Positions 1 to 9,058 are shown, counted from the stretch's first letter. The stretch is 64,000 nucleotides of DNA from Caldifermentibacillus hisashii (GCF_027568575.1 NZ_JANUVP010000021.1), one strand, 5' to 3'. A program made the numbers and translations. Notes: generated by a model from the letters alone, not told the origin.

Positions 1-1283
1 GCCGTATCCAAATCATGGATCGACACATCGTTGTAAAAAATGCTGTCTTCATCATGATCATACAATTTCAACAAAAGTTTAATTAGGGTGCTTTTTCCTG
101 ATCCGTTGGCCCCGACAATCGCGATTCTTTCACCTTTATGGATATCAAGATTAATATTTTTTAAAACTACTTTCGAATTGGTCGGATAACTGAAGGTTAA
201 ATTTCTGATTTTTATATTTTCAATTTTGTCGACCCCTAATGCCAATCGGCCCTCTTTATTCAATACTTCCTCATCCAAAGCCAAAAATTCAAACAGTTGA
301 ATAATGTACAGATTATTTTTATACAGAGAATGAATCGTATTTAATATTATTCTGGAGTTATTGGAAATTAAATTCAACGCCTGAATAAGCCCGACAACAT
401 GACCGACTAAGATTTCTCCCGCCAACGCCGAAAGAATGACAATCACAAGTACGGTATTAATACATATTTGTTCAACGAGCTCAAAGATAAAGGTAAAAAT
501 CGTTCTTCGTTTAAAAAGCTTTATATCTTGACCGACAAACTTTTTGTTGATTTCTTTAAATTGTTTTAAAATATAACCCGCCAAATTATATAATTTAACT
601 TCTTTAAACGTATTGTCTCTTGTCATTAAGTAAGATAAGTACCAGGATTTTCGTTTTTCCGGTGCACGGAGCCAACTGACATTAAACTCCCTTTGACCGA
701 TCTTAAAAAAGTATAAAGAAAATATAACCGGTATAAAAATTAAGATAATTAATACCCAAGGTTTCCAATTAATCAGGATCATCACAGACGAGAAAAGAGT
801 GACAACTGCGGATATGGTACCTAAAATGGACAAAAACACTTCAAACGGTTTATAAGGTGTCTCATTCTGAACTCTTTGCAACATATCATAAACTTCCGCA
901 TCCTCGAAATGTCTTAAAGACAACTTAGTACACTTGTCCATCACTTTTAAATTCAGCTTATAATTGATTAATGTTTGAAATTTATTTTGATAATATTCCG
1001 TAAAACCGCTGATGATTTCGCTGAACAAATTGGCAAAAATATAAAAGATTAACGCGGAAATGATTATGCGAATATTTTGGAACCCGATTGCATTCAGCAA
1101 ATTTTGCGAACCGAATAAGGTAATAATAGGGGCGATCCCCATTAATAAGCTTAGAAAAATAATGATATAAAAACTTTTTTTATCGACATTTTTGATGAGC
1201 ATAAGCGTCTTGGGGACCATCTTTACTGACTTCACTATATCTTTTACGGTCACTCGATCATCATCATATTCTCTTATATCCAT
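1..1283 (-). CDS. lanT: Lantibiotic ABC transporter LanT (GeoT/NisT-like), truncated by window edge
   Basis: Exporter expected to move the modified lantibiotic precursor across the cytoplasmic membrane using ATP. The frame stays open from ATG at 1283 to base 1, giving 427 residues and missing the C-terminal part. Hydrophobic segments are visible near residues 38-58, 71-88, 150-172, 176-193 and 274-292, followed by the nucleotide-binding domain, whose Walker A motif GANGSGKST is at residues 391-399. The signature motif and Walker B would lie outside the window. There is no N-terminal C39 peptidase domain, as in NisT-type transporters, so leader removal must be done elsewhere. It follows lanB on the same strand after about 130 bp and is probably co-transcribed with it. 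Family assignment rests on architecture and neighbours. The precise ortholog name (GeoT) is inference. Confidence 0.9.
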   Translation of the reverse strand, partial: MDIREYDDDRVTVKDIVKSVKMVPKTLMLIKNVDKKSFYIIIFLSLLMGIAPIITLFGSQNLLNAIGFQNIRIIISALIFYIFANLFSEIISGFTEYYQNKFQTLINYKLNLKVMDKCTKLSLRHFEDAEVYDMLQRVQNETPYKPFEVFLSILGTISAVVTLFSSVMILINWKPWVLIILIFIPVIFSLYFFKIGQREFNVSWLRAPEKRKSWYLSYLMTRDNTFKEVKLYNLAGYILKQFKEINKKFVGQDIKLFKRRTIFTFIFELVEQICINTVLVIVILSALAGEILVGHVVGLIQALNLISNNSRIILNTIHSLYKNNLYIIQLFEFLALDEEVLNKEGRLALGVDKIENIKIRNLTFSYPTNSKVVLKNINLDIHKGERIAIVGANGSGKSTLIKLLLKLYDHDEDSIFYNDVSIHDLDT

Positions 1284-1412
1284 CGTTTTTCAATCCTCAC
1301 ATGCTAGAATTAAACCTTATTCCGGCCATCACCTAAATAAACGGGAAATTACTTGTTAAACTCGTAAACTCATTTGTGCAAACTCCGCGAGCTTGCACAA
1401 TGAATAGAATCT

Positions 1413-4400
1413 TTATTTTTCCAAAACTACTTCATGAAGTTTAATATATTTTGATGCATATAACGTATGCCCGACCAAAGTACGGACTTTCTTTTCAAAT
1501 TCCCGGTCAATGCCAAACAATCTGTTACAGTGCAAATGAATCACGCTGTCTAAAATGGATAATTCCGAAGAAGCTTCCAGACCTTCCCGGATCTTCTTCG
1601 CATATGCTTTAATACTATCGTTTCTCTGATTTAAAACATTTAATAATAACGTCCCCTCTTCCGTTTCTCTTAACCCTTTCCAATCATTGTCTGTTTTGCA
1701 TACTTTCATATAATAAGAGCGATTCTGTTTAAAATCTTCCCGGTAGTCCTGTTTGTTTACTTGCTGTTGCATGAAGTCCAATTGGCTTTCATACTCTAAG
1801 CCGAACTGTTCCATATAATGAATAATGGAAACCATTCCGATTACTTCATCACTGAAGTTAATCGTTTTTAACCGTTTCAGTTTTAAAATATCTTCTGTTA
1901 CAATGCTATCCGTACAAAATAAGGTTTCCGCAAAATGGATCAATTCCCTTCCGCCGTAGCGTTCAATTTCTTTTTCATATGTGTCAATGGAGAAACGACT
2001 CAGCAAGCCTTTTTCCATTAAAGTCCTGAGCCATTGTTTGATATCGGGATACATCTGTAACAATTTCCCTTCACTGGCATTGAGCCTTAATCGGATATGT
2101 TGTTCCGGGTCGGCGTAGCGCATAAAAAAGTATTTTTCAATTTCTCCTTTTGCCCACTTTTCCCGACAGTATTCTGAAATATAAAAGGCTATTAAATCAT
2201 CCATGTTGGAGTTAACACCGTACAATTTCAGATATATCCAATCTTCAAAAGGCAGTTTTACCCTTTCATCCGATAAACTTGGAATCTGATGAGATTTCTT
2301 CGGTTTAACGTAGTGCTCATTCACTTCTTGCTTAACTTTTACCAAAGGAATAACCATTTCACAAATATATTCTTCATCAGCGTGATCTTTCACCAGATTC
2401 AGACCGCCATCCTCATAAGAACTTAGGATGATATTGCTGTATCTGTTGTTAAATTGATGGTGAAGAATTCGTATACAATGTTCATCCTCGGAATTCAGCA
2501 AAACCCGATTATCCGCAAAAGTTAAATACACAAACTTAGGCACATGATACTCCAAGCAAAACTTCTTAAACCGTTCTTCAAAATCCGCAAAATCCATTTT
2601 GCTGTTTGTTTTGATAATCTTGTTGAGCACCCATTTTTCTGGTGAGATCGTAAAATTTTTGTATTCAATTTTCGGGATGTACGAATATTCAGAAAAGATT
2701 ATATCCCAAGGAAAATTATACCAAATTTTTTTGCCGTCCAAGCTTAAATCGTACAAGAAACGTATCGGATTGGGGGCTGTTCGTGTATTCAGCATATTAT
2801 TGATCGTAATGAGCAATTTTTTATTGAGCGTTTTGCTTTTCGCATAAAAAAGATCGTTTTCGATCCCGATCAAAATATCATTTAAACTTAACCGATGCTC
2901 TTCATCTCTGCTGTTGTTGGTAAATAAAGCGAGTTCGTATTCGCTGTGATGAATATTTCTTGTTACATTTGCATTTCTCGTTTCATTCGGCATATACACA
3001 ATTTCACAGGTGACATACTCATCCGAATCATCATTCAAGTTTAAAATTTCTTCGTTTAATGTTTCGAAAAGCTTCTCTTCGCCATCCATCATATAAGCAA
3101 ATCTTCCAAAACTTTTTCCTGCATGGGTAGCCCCTAAATTCGGTCCAAGATAATAGGTAAAGCGATTGTCCGCAATATCTTGATCAGAGTTACATTTCAC
3201 GATGATGTTCATGTCCAATGAATCCGGAATGCTGTTGTAATTATAATCATCCAATCCTAATTCTTTGATCTCGTCATCCGTAATCATAATACTTTTCTTA
3301 TCTTTTACCGCTTCTACATATTTTTGAAGAAAATAATCTCTTAACTGCTCATCGGTTGATGGTTGAACCATTCCGGCATTGATTCCGGCGTTTTTCGGAT
3401 TTTCATAATCCACGGGTGCACCTATGCCTAAATCTTGATCAAGCATTTCCAGTAACGGTACTTCTCTGTCCACCCCATATTTCTCGATAAATTCTTGCTT
3501 ATACCTTGAAAACGGTGAATCTGTTTGTTGATACGTCATAGAAAAGGGTAAAAGCATGCGCATTAATTTGTTTAAATCTTTGATCACTTTCTTGTTCAGC
3601 TTCTTTTCCTGCAAATTTAGTTTCGCATCAACTTGCAGGACATATTTTGACTTGACCAATTGTGTCATTTTTCTATGTAAGTCTTTATATATTTTTTCCC
3701 CTTCACCGAAAGGCGTCATGGTATATTTTCGAATTTCTTCTTGAATATTGGTTAACGCGTTGACCCATTCTTCCAAATTGCTTTTTTTCAGTTCTTTGAT
3801 CAAATAATCCAATTGATCCATCACGGTTAACGGCGGACGAAGATTGGAAATTAAAAACTCATTTTTGATTAATTGCTTTAAAAAATGTTCAATTTTTTCC
3901 TCCGTGGCATTTGAAAATCTTGTCATTAATTCATTTTTTAATTTTTGGAAAGGAATTAAACGGCCAGCCAATTGATAGGTCATTTCAAAAGGAGACGTTA
4001 TCCTGACACTGATTTCGTTTACTTTCTTGTCGGTGTCTTTTATCGTCGAATGCAATAAATAAGCCCGTTCGCCTTTAAAAAAGATACTATCGTTTATCTT
4101 GAACCATAATTGCCCATATTGTTCCTGCTCCAGTTTTTTTACGATCTTCATAATCCATTCCAAATCCGGACGCGCAAATTTTTTATACTTATTCGCTCCG
4201 AATTTAATTGAGGTAGTTTCCTCCGTAAATTCGCCAAAGTCAATGCCTGCAAAAAGACCGAACGGCGTTGGTCTCGTACTCATTCTTATCAAATACTTAT
4301 AAATGGCTTTAAGGAAATAATCATATTTTTTTATTTTTTTACCGTTGCAAAAATCAAGCATTTTATTATATAAACTTTTACTTGCAGCCAAGATACTTTG

Positions 4401-4553
4401 TCTAAAAAATGGATCGTTGCAAATTTCCAATAGATGTTCTTTCATCTCTTCCTCGGTAAGTTTTTGATCAAAAAATTTCAAGTAAATGTTCACGGATAAT
4501 ACTGGAGTTCGAATCATAAATGTATCAATGTCTTTAAAAATCTGTTCTTTCAT
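1413..4553 (-). CDS. lanB: Class I lantibiotic dehydratase LanB (GeoB/NisB-like)
   Basis: Predicted tRNA-dependent dehydratase that glutamylates and then eliminates Ser/Thr of the LanA core to give dehydroalanine and dehydrobutyrine. The protein has 1046 residues, near the usual 990-1050 for this family. The N-terminal part (about residues 15-700) has the look of the lantibiotic dehydratase glutamylation domain, including segments RPTPFGLFAG (about 95) and NLGATHAGKSFGRF (about 475). The C-terminal part (about 765-1035), with WIYLKLYG and FFMRYADPEQHIRLR, matches the SpaB/thiopeptide-type elimination domain. ATG codons lie at 4559 and 4553. The second is preferred because the G-run ribosome binding site just upstream is then about 8-10 bases away. 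It lies downstream of lanA across a hairpin, the usual arrangement for low-level expression of the modifying enzyme. Confidence 0.93.
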   Translation of the reverse strand: MKEQIFKDIDTFMIRTPVLSVNIYLKFFDQKLTEEEMKEHLLEICNDPFFRQSILAASKSLYNKMLDFCNGKKIKKYDYFLKAIYKYLIRMSTRPTPFGLFAGIDFGEFTEETTSIKFGANKYKKFARPDLEWIMKIVKKLEQEQYGQLWFKINDSIFFKGERAYLLHSTIKDTDKKVNEISVRITSPFEMTYQLAGRLIPFQKLKNELMTRFSNATEEKIEHFLKQLIKNEFLISNLRPPLTVMDQLDYLIKELKKSNLEEWVNALTNIQEEIRKYTMTPFGEGEKIYKDLHRKMTQLVKSKYVLQVDAKLNLQEKKLNKKVIKDLNKLMRMLLPFSMTYQQTDSPFSRYKQEFIEKYGVDREVPLLEMLDQDLGIGAPVDYENPKNAGINAGMVQPSTDEQLRDYFLQKYVEAVKDKKSIMITDDEIKELGLDDYNYNSIPDSLDMNIIVKCNSDQDIADNRFTYYLGPNLGATHAGKSFGRFAYMMDGEEKLFETLNEEILNLNDDSDEYVTCEIVYMPNETRNANVTRNIHHSEYELALFTNNSRDEEHRLSLNDILIGIENDLFYAKSKTLNKKLLITINNMLNTRTAPNPIRFLYDLSLDGKKIWYNFPWDIIFSEYSYIPKIEYKNFTISPEKWVLNKIIKTNSKMDFADFEERFKKFCLEYHVPKFVYLTFADNRVLLNSEDEHCIRILHHQFNNRYSNIILSSYEDGGLNLVKDHADEEYICEMVIPLVKVKQEVNEHYVKPKKSHQIPSLSDERVKLPFEDWIYLKLYGVNSNMDDLIAFYISEYCREKWAKGEIEKYFFMRYADPEQHIRLRLNASEGKLLQMYPDIKQWLRTLMEKGLLSRFSIDTYEKEIERYGGRELIHFAETLFCTDSIVTEDILKLKRLKTINFSDEVIGMVSIIHYMEQFGLEYESQLDFMQQQVNKQDYREDFKQNRSYYMKVCKTDNDWKGLRETEEGTLLLNVLNQRNDSIKAYAKKIREGLEASSELSILDSVIHLHCNRLFGIDREFEKKVRTLVGHTLYASKYIKLHEVVLEK

Positions 4554-4559
4554 AAACAT

Positions 4560-5100
4560 AGTCCCCCCTTTTTATGGTTTGCAAGGCTTATTTTACACGG
4601 AACCTTTACTTAAGTATGTGGATTTTCTAGCATGTATGAAATGATGAAAAAATTTCCAAACACCTTCACAAGATTTCGTCAATGTTGTGAACCTGATTCT
4701 CTTGCAGATTTTATTTTCCATCACTCCTCTGCCATTGCATTCCCGAGGAACGGAGAAGAGAGAGGAATCATAAATTCGGATATTAATGATTGACATTGAA
4801 TATTTTCTACACAAAACTTCATACTTCCTTGATTATGTAAAAAATAAATAGGAAGCAATTGCAGTAACAATGGATTGTAAAGGAACAAAACGAAAAACTT
4901 TCAAGGCAAATTAAGCTTAAAAGGGGAAATTTTGCCGATTGGTGCATAATTTTATAGAAAAAACATATTATTATAACAGAAAATGATTTCACGTTTATTG
5001 AAAAAGATAGCAAAATACATACCTTTTTTGCTATCTTATAAGAGCACCGCCAGCATAAAAGCTGGCGACCAAATCTTGATGACATTATAAATACAAACAA
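4560..5100 (-). other. Intergenic region between lanA and lanB
   Basis: 541 bases without a convincing gene. It holds two stem-loops close to the lanA stop codon: a GC-rich one at about 5047-5069 and a terminator-like one at 4995-5037. The rest is AT-rich with only short open frames lacking ribosome binding sites. A long lanA-lanB spacer with partial termination is common in class I lantibiotic operons. Confidence 0.6.
4995..5037 (-). terminator. Terminator/attenuator after lanA
   Basis: Read on the minus strand, AAGATAGCAAAA pairs with TTTTGCTATCTT across a short loop and runs into TTTTTC. A second GC-rich hairpin (GTCGCCAGC with GCTGGCG) lies between it and the lanA stop. The position suggests that most transcripts stop after lanA and only some read through into lanB-lanT. 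Confidence 0.7.
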
Positions 5101-5271
5101 TTAACATTTGATGCAAGAGTTACAAGATACACAGGAGTTTTGAGTTAAGCACATTAAAATACCTGTGATACAACCAGGCGTACAAAGAGATTTACTTGTA
5201 ACATTCGGTTGTACAGTGGTATCTTGTTTTTTGACAACGATGTCCAAATCGAAATCATCAAACTTAGCCAT
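5101..5271 (-). CDS. lanA: Geobacillin I-like lantibiotic precursor peptide
   Basis: A 56-residue precursor of a nisin-family lantibiotic. The leader carries the FDLD box (residues 7-10) used by LanB/LanC enzymes. The predicted core starts at V24 with VTSKSLCTPGC, the nisin lipid II-binding A/B ring region. The core has seven Cys (30, 34, 41, 47, 50, 53, 56) and nine Ser/Thr, so up to seven thioether rings are possible, versus five in nisin. From memory it differs from geobacillin I of Geobacillus thermodenitrificans at core position 15 (Ile for Val) and 32 (Lys for Arg), plus two leader residues. ATG at 5271 is chosen because AAAGGAGGTG sits 6-8 bases upstream. An in-frame extension to 5307 would precede that site and is unlikely. 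Secreted antibacterial function is inferred from family. Confidence 0.96.
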   Translation of the reverse strand: MAKFDDFDLDIVVKKQDTTVQPNVTSKSLCTPGCITGILMCLTQNSCVSCNSCIKC

Positions 5272-5415
5272 CCCGTTACACCTCCTTTCCATCTTGGTAT
5301 CTATCATTAACTACAGATGATGAAAGGACTTGCCCTTCAAGAAATCTCTTACCCTCTCATCAAGTAGTTAACACTGAAACGGAAACATCTCTTTAATATT
5401 AAATTAAATAGAAAA

Positions 5416-5432
5416 TCTAATATTTTTCTAAT
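5416..5432. promoter_or_regulatory. NisR-type direct repeat upstream of lanA
   Basis: TCTAAT occurs twice, 11 bases apart, giving the TCT-N8-TCT spacing described for NisR-controlled promoters. It is followed toward lanA by a possible -10 box (TAATAT on the minus strand, about 18 bases away) and no good -35. Such a layout suits activation by a response regulator, but the orientation is opposite to the nisin case and no regulator gene is in the window. Confidence 0.35.
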
Positions 5433-5652
5433 GTTTTATATTATTTTAAAGAAATATTGAGTATTTCTTTTGCGATCACTCAAATGCTATTAAATTATAA
5501 ATCTTCAAAAATATACTTTGTTATTATGGAGTACTTAACACTTAGTACTGCTTCTGGTGTTACGGATATAATGGATTTAAGTCAAAACGTTTGGAGGAAG
5601 ACCTTTAGTTGAAAATTGAAAGAACATATTCTAGTTTTTCAGTAGCCCGAAA

Positions 5653-5717
5653 TAAGAAAACTTGGCGATTGCCGAGTCTTTAGACGAGAGCAGAGCTGTA
5701 GTTGCACTTATTCGTTA
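5653..5717 (+). repeat. Dispersed element, partial copy A
   Basis: About 65 bases match the left half of the element at 55598-55730 (AAGAAAACTYGGCG, then GCAGAGCYGTAGTTGC, then CTTAT). The right half is replaced by an unrelated perfect hairpin at 5718-5751. Confidence 0.7.
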
Positions 5718-5751
5718 GGAAAGTAGAAATTGTAAAATTTCTACTTTCCTG
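5718..5751. terminator. Perfect 15-bp hairpin, possible terminator
   Basis: AGGAAAGTAGAAATT and its exact complement flank a 4-base loop. Only a short T tract follows, so it may be a terminator or the palindromic end of the adjoining repeat. Confidence 0.4.
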
Positions 5752-5937
5752 GTTTAAAAACCCAATTTGTGAAATTTGATTATTTATTGGTTTATTTTCA
5801 AGAAAATCAGATTGGGTAAGAGTCACCTTTTTCTTGAAACAAGATAAAAATTTTTACATTGCAAAAAGATTAGTATAGATTTATTCTTTTTTAGAGAAGG
5901 TGTTTTTGTTAAAATGGGGTGAAAGGAGTGAAGCGGT

Positions 5938-6471
5938 TTGTCGAAAATATTTACTACGCAATTGATTGGGCGTTTACAAAAAATTAGTGAACAAGAACTT
6001 GATATAGAGGATGCAGCCAGATTGTTGGCTCAGGCATTAGTTGGTGAAGGTTCGATTTATATTTTTGGTGAAAATGATTTGAGAAGTGTTTTTTTGGAGG
6101 CTAAATATGGACAAGAGCCTTTGCAAAGAGTGCAAGAATGGACCGGTGATACATTTGAACAGCTATCGACGGCGGATCGTGTGTTAATTTTTTCACGAAA
6201 TATTGCTAATGAGCAAGTTGTGGTGCTGGCTAAAAAACTGCGTTCGCTTCAGGTGCCGTTTGTTGTTGTCGGTTCAATATCTGTGAAAGACGTAAATCCA
6301 GTAGAAAATTTAGCTGATGTATGTATCAATCTCCATATTGACACCGGCCTTGTTCCGGATGAGCGGGGTGGCAGAACGATGTATCCGCATGCGATAGCCG
6401 CATTATATGTTTATCATTCGTTAAAATTCCGAATTGATGAAATAATGGAAGATTATGCATTTGGTTCTTAA
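5938..6471 (+). CDS. ywjG: DUF2529 protein YwjG
   Basis: A 177-residue protein of the DUF2529 family, recognised from sequence character and from its place beside pyrG as in Bacillus subtilis. The family resembles SIS-type sugar isomerase folds (here VLIFSRNIANEQVVVLAKKL and VPFVVVGSISV), but no reaction is established. The start is TTG, supported by GAAAGGAG 9 bases upstream. No signal peptide or membrane segment is seen. It faces pyrG tail to tail across a shared terminator, so it is a single-gene unit. Confidence 0.85.
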   Translation: MSKIFTTQLIGRLQKISEQELDIEDAARLLAQALVGEGSIYIFGENDLRSVFLEAKYGQEPLQRVQEWTGDTFEQLSTADRVLIFSRNIANEQVVVLAKKLRSLQVPFVVVGSISVKDVNPVENLADVCINLHIDTGLVPDERGGRTMYPHAIAALYVYHSLKFRIDEIMEDYAFGS

Positions 6472-6547
6472 CATAATAACCGGTTTATTGGACAGTTTTC
6501 GCTTGATGATTTCGCATTTTGTCCATAATAGCCCCTCTATTAAAAAA

Positions 6548-6605
6548 CACCCAAAAAGGCTTAAAGAAAAATTTCACTAAATGTAGTGAATAAGCTTTTT
6601 GGGTG
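6548..6605. terminator. Bidirectional terminator ywjG / pyrG
   Basis: CACCCAAAAAGGCTTA at 6548-6563 pairs with TAAGCTTTTTGGGTG at 6591-6605, with an inner TTTCACTA/TAGTGAA stem. A and T runs on the two sides let it serve both converging genes. Confidence 0.75.
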
Positions 6606-6685
6606 CGAACCTATGGTAGTTTCATTATTTTTTGAACAATTCTCTTTCTAATTTAGCGTTGGCGAAGGATGCCAAATGAACAAAC

Positions 6686-8293
6686 TTATTTTCCTTCCCG
6701 ATTATTTAAAGATGAACGGATGAACTCTCTGAACAATGGATGTGGTTTTGTCGGTCTCGATTTAAACTCCGGATGAAATTGCGATGCGACGAACCATGGA
6801 TGATCTTTTAACTCAATAATTTCAACTAAACGGCCGTCCGGACTAACTCCTGAAAAAACAAAACCTTTTTCTTCCATTATTTGACGGTATTGGTTATTAA
6901 ACTCATAGCGATGACGATGACGTTCATAAATGAGTTCATCTTCATACGCATTAAATGCCTTCGTTCCTTCTACAATTTTACATGGGTAAAGGCCAAGGCG
7001 TAATGTTCCTCCCATATCTTCTACATCTTCTTGTTCCGGTAAAAGTGCTATAATCGGATGTTTTGTGTCCGGATTAATTTCAGAACTATGAGCACCGTTT
7101 AATCGAACGACATGACGAGCAAATTCAATGGAAGCTAATTGCATTCCTAAGCATATCCCAAGGAAAGGAACTTTGTTTTCACGAGCGTATTGAATTGCTG
7201 TAATCTTCCCTTCAATTCCGCGATCACCAAAACCGCCCGGTACCAAAATACCGTCTGCATCACCAAGTAATTCCGCCACGTTTTCTTCAGTCACATGTTC
7301 AGCATTAATCCAATGAATATCTATATCCGAGTCAAATACATAACCGGCATGCTTTAATGACTCTACAACCGATATATAGGCATCTTGTAATTCGACATAT
7401 TTACCGACCAAGGCAATTTTGACCGTCTTGGACAAGTTTCGAACTTTATTTACCAATGCTTCCCATTCGGACATATTCGGTTCATGGCTGACGATTTTTA
7501 AATAATTGCAAACAATGGTATCCAAACCTTGGGACTGCATAGAAAGGGGAATTTCATATAAAGTATCCGCATCCCTTGATTCAATTACTGCTTGCGAATC
7601 GATGTCACAGAATAAAGCGATTTTATCTTTCATCTCTTGGGAAATTGGCATTTCTGTTCGTACAACGATGACATTTGGTTGAATCCCGAGACTGCGTAAC
7701 TCTTTTACACTATGTTGTGTTGGTTTTGTTTTCATTTCACCGGCTGCTTTAATATATGGAACAAGCGTGCAGTGAATATACATAACATTAGATGAACCAA
7801 GATCGCTCTTTAACTGGCGAATGGCTTCCAAAAATGGTAATGATTCAATATCTCCGACGGTCCCGCCAATTTCTGTAATGACAACATCAGCATTTGTTTC
7901 TTTTCCGGCACGATAGACTTGGTCTTTGATTTCATTCGTAATATGCGGGATGACTTGAACAGTAGCCCCAAGATAATCCCCGCGACGTTCCTTTTTTATT
8001 ACCCGTGAGTATATTTTTCCTGTCGTGACATTGGAATATTTATTTAAATTTATGTCGATAAAACGTTCATAATGGCCTAAATCGAGGTCTGTTTCTGCAC
8101 CATCATCGGTTACAAACACTTCACCATGTTGGTACGGACTCATGGTTCCCGGGTCCACATTGATATATGGATCAAATTTTTGAATGGTTACTTTTAAACC
8201 GCGATTTTTTAGTAAGCGGCCGAGTGATGCTGCAACAATCCCTTTTCCTAAAGATGAAACAACCCCGCCTGTGACAAATACATATTTTGTCAT
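6686..8293 (-). CDS. pyrG: CTP synthase
   Basis: Makes CTP from UTP, ATP and glutamine, the last step of pyrimidine nucleotide synthesis. At 535 residues it has normal length. The N-terminal synthetase domain opens with KYVFVTGGVVSSLGKG, the family signature, and contains the FDPYINVDPGTMSP and HYERF motifs. The C-terminal class I glutamine amidotransferase domain has VPFLGICLGMQ with the nucleophilic Cys and the late HPEF motif. The start ATG at 8293 follows AAGGAGAG. It is preceded by its own promoter and attenuator, separating it from rpoE upstream. Confidence 0.98.
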   Translation of the reverse strand: MTKYVFVTGGVVSSLGKGIVAASLGRLLKNRGLKVTIQKFDPYINVDPGTMSPYQHGEVFVTDDGAETDLDLGHYERFIDINLNKYSNVTTGKIYSRVIKKERRGDYLGATVQVIPHITNEIKDQVYRAGKETNADVVITEIGGTVGDIESLPFLEAIRQLKSDLGSSNVMYIHCTLVPYIKAAGEMKTKPTQHSVKELRSLGIQPNVIVVRTEMPISQEMKDKIALFCDIDSQAVIESRDADTLYEIPLSMQSQGLDTIVCNYLKIVSHEPNMSEWEALVNKVRNLSKTVKIALVGKYVELQDAYISVVESLKHAGYVFDSDIDIHWINAEHVTEENVAELLGDADGILVPGGFGDRGIEGKITAIQYARENKVPFLGICLGMQLASIEFARHVVRLNGAHSSEINPDTKHPIIALLPEQEDVEDMGGTLRLGLYPCKIVEGTKAFNAYEDELIYERHRHRYEFNNQYRQIMEEKGFVFSGVSPDGRLVEIIELKDHPWFVASQFHPEFKSRPTKPHPLFREFIRSSLNNREGK

Positions 8294-8370
8294 AATGAAA
8301 TCTCTCCTTACTATTTTTTCTAATCATAGTTTACAAAACCAGTGGTTACTTTATAAAAAAAAGAAAAAAC

Positions 8371-8402
8371 AAAAAAGCCCCACTTACTGATGTAAGGGAG
8401 CT
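8371..8402 (-). terminator. pyrG leader attenuator
   Basis: On the minus strand AGCTCCCTTAC pairs with GTAAGTGGGGCT (one bulge) and is followed by TTTTTTG. The 5' arm contains CTCCCTT, which can pair with an extended G-run at the transcript 5' end. In Bacillus subtilis this pairing prevents termination when CTP is low. Confidence 0.85.
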
Positions 8403-8443
8403 ATTTGCTTTTTTAAAATGAACAAATATATTTTTATTGAGCC

Positions 8444-8480
8444 CAAATAGAATAATACATAGGAAAAGTTAAAATGTCAA
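8444..8480 (-). promoter_or_regulatory. pyrG promoter with GGGC start
   Basis: TTGACA at 8475-8480 and TATTAT at 8452-8457 are separated by 17 bases. Seven bases later the minus strand reads GGGCTC (start at 8444). This matches the initial sequence that allows repeated G addition when CTP is scarce, as known for Bacillus pyrG. Confidence 0.88.
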
Positions 8481-8488
8481 GAAGGTGC

Positions 8489-9058
8489 TCACGATTCTTC
8501 GTCTTCTTCAATATATTCGTCTTCATCTATATCTTCTTCATCGTCCAACTCTTCCTCAAATTCCTCATCGATGATTAGTTCCTCATCTTCTTCCTCAACA
8601 ATATCTTCGTCATCTTCAAATACATCATCAACATCTTCAAGGTCATCTTCTTCTATAAATTCATCCTCATCGATGAATTCATCTAAATCTTCTTCGTATT
8701 CAACAAGATCCTCTTCCAATTCCTCAAAATCGTCTTCCACTTCATCAACTTTTGCCTTTTTCTTTTTCGAACGGACTGTCGGAACAAAATCATCTTCATA
8801 TTGTTCAACCGGATACCATCCTTTATATCCCCAAATATTACCGCCGACATTTAAAAACCGACCGTCAATGTTCAAATCCGTATAAAATTGAGCAATATTT
8901 TCCTGGACTTCTTCCTTTGTTGCACCCAATAATTTAGCAACCTCATCTACTAAATCATTTAGGTGCATAGGTTGTTTTCTGTCATACAAAAGTTCATATG
9001 CAATTTCGATTAATGACATTTCCTGTAATTGTTCTTGGGTTAAATTTTCTAAACTCAC
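8489..9058 (-). CDS. rpoE: RNA polymerase delta subunit
   Basis: Small subunit specific to Gram-positive RNA polymerase that promotes core recycling and reduces nonspecific binding. It has 189 residues. The first 85 or so form the HARE-type winged helix domain (EMSLIEIAYELLYDRKQPMHLNDLVDEVAKLLG, then NIDGRFLNVGGNIWGYKGWYP). From about residue 100 the protein is almost only Asp and Glu, the expected disordered acidic tail. GTG at 9058 is preferred: it aligns with known RpoE starts and has GAAAGGA upstream. Extending to 9166 would add 36 residues with no family counterpart. It lies upstream of pyrG as in Bacillus subtilis. Confidence 0.95.
   Translation of the reverse strand: MSLENLTQEQLQEMSLIEIAYELLYDRKQPMHLNDLVDEVAKLLGATKEEVQENIAQFYTDLNIDGRFLNVGGNIWGYKGWYPVEQYEDDFVPTVRSKKKKAKVDEVEDDFEELEEDLVEYEEDLDEFIDEDEFIEEDDLEDVDDVFEDDEDIVEEEDEELIIDEEFEEELDDEEDIDEDEYIEEDEES

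Larger units (their letters stand above)
5272..5937. other. Promoter region between lanA and ywjG
   Basis: 666 bases without a gene. The lanA-proximal part holds the ribosome binding site, an AT-rich promoter area and direct repeats at 5416-5432. The middle (5653-5717) is a partial copy of a dispersed element. A perfect 15-bp stem hairpin follows at 5718-5751. The last 180 bases are AT-rich and lead into ywjG. Confidence 0.5.

Noticed and set aside
4593..5100. Short proteins between lanA and lanB (73 and 93 residues)
   Set aside because: No ribosome sites and they span the terminator hairpins.
8571..8885. Ser-rich 104-residue protein on the plus strand
   Set aside because: It is the antisense of the Asp/Glu tail of rpoE, a codon artefact.
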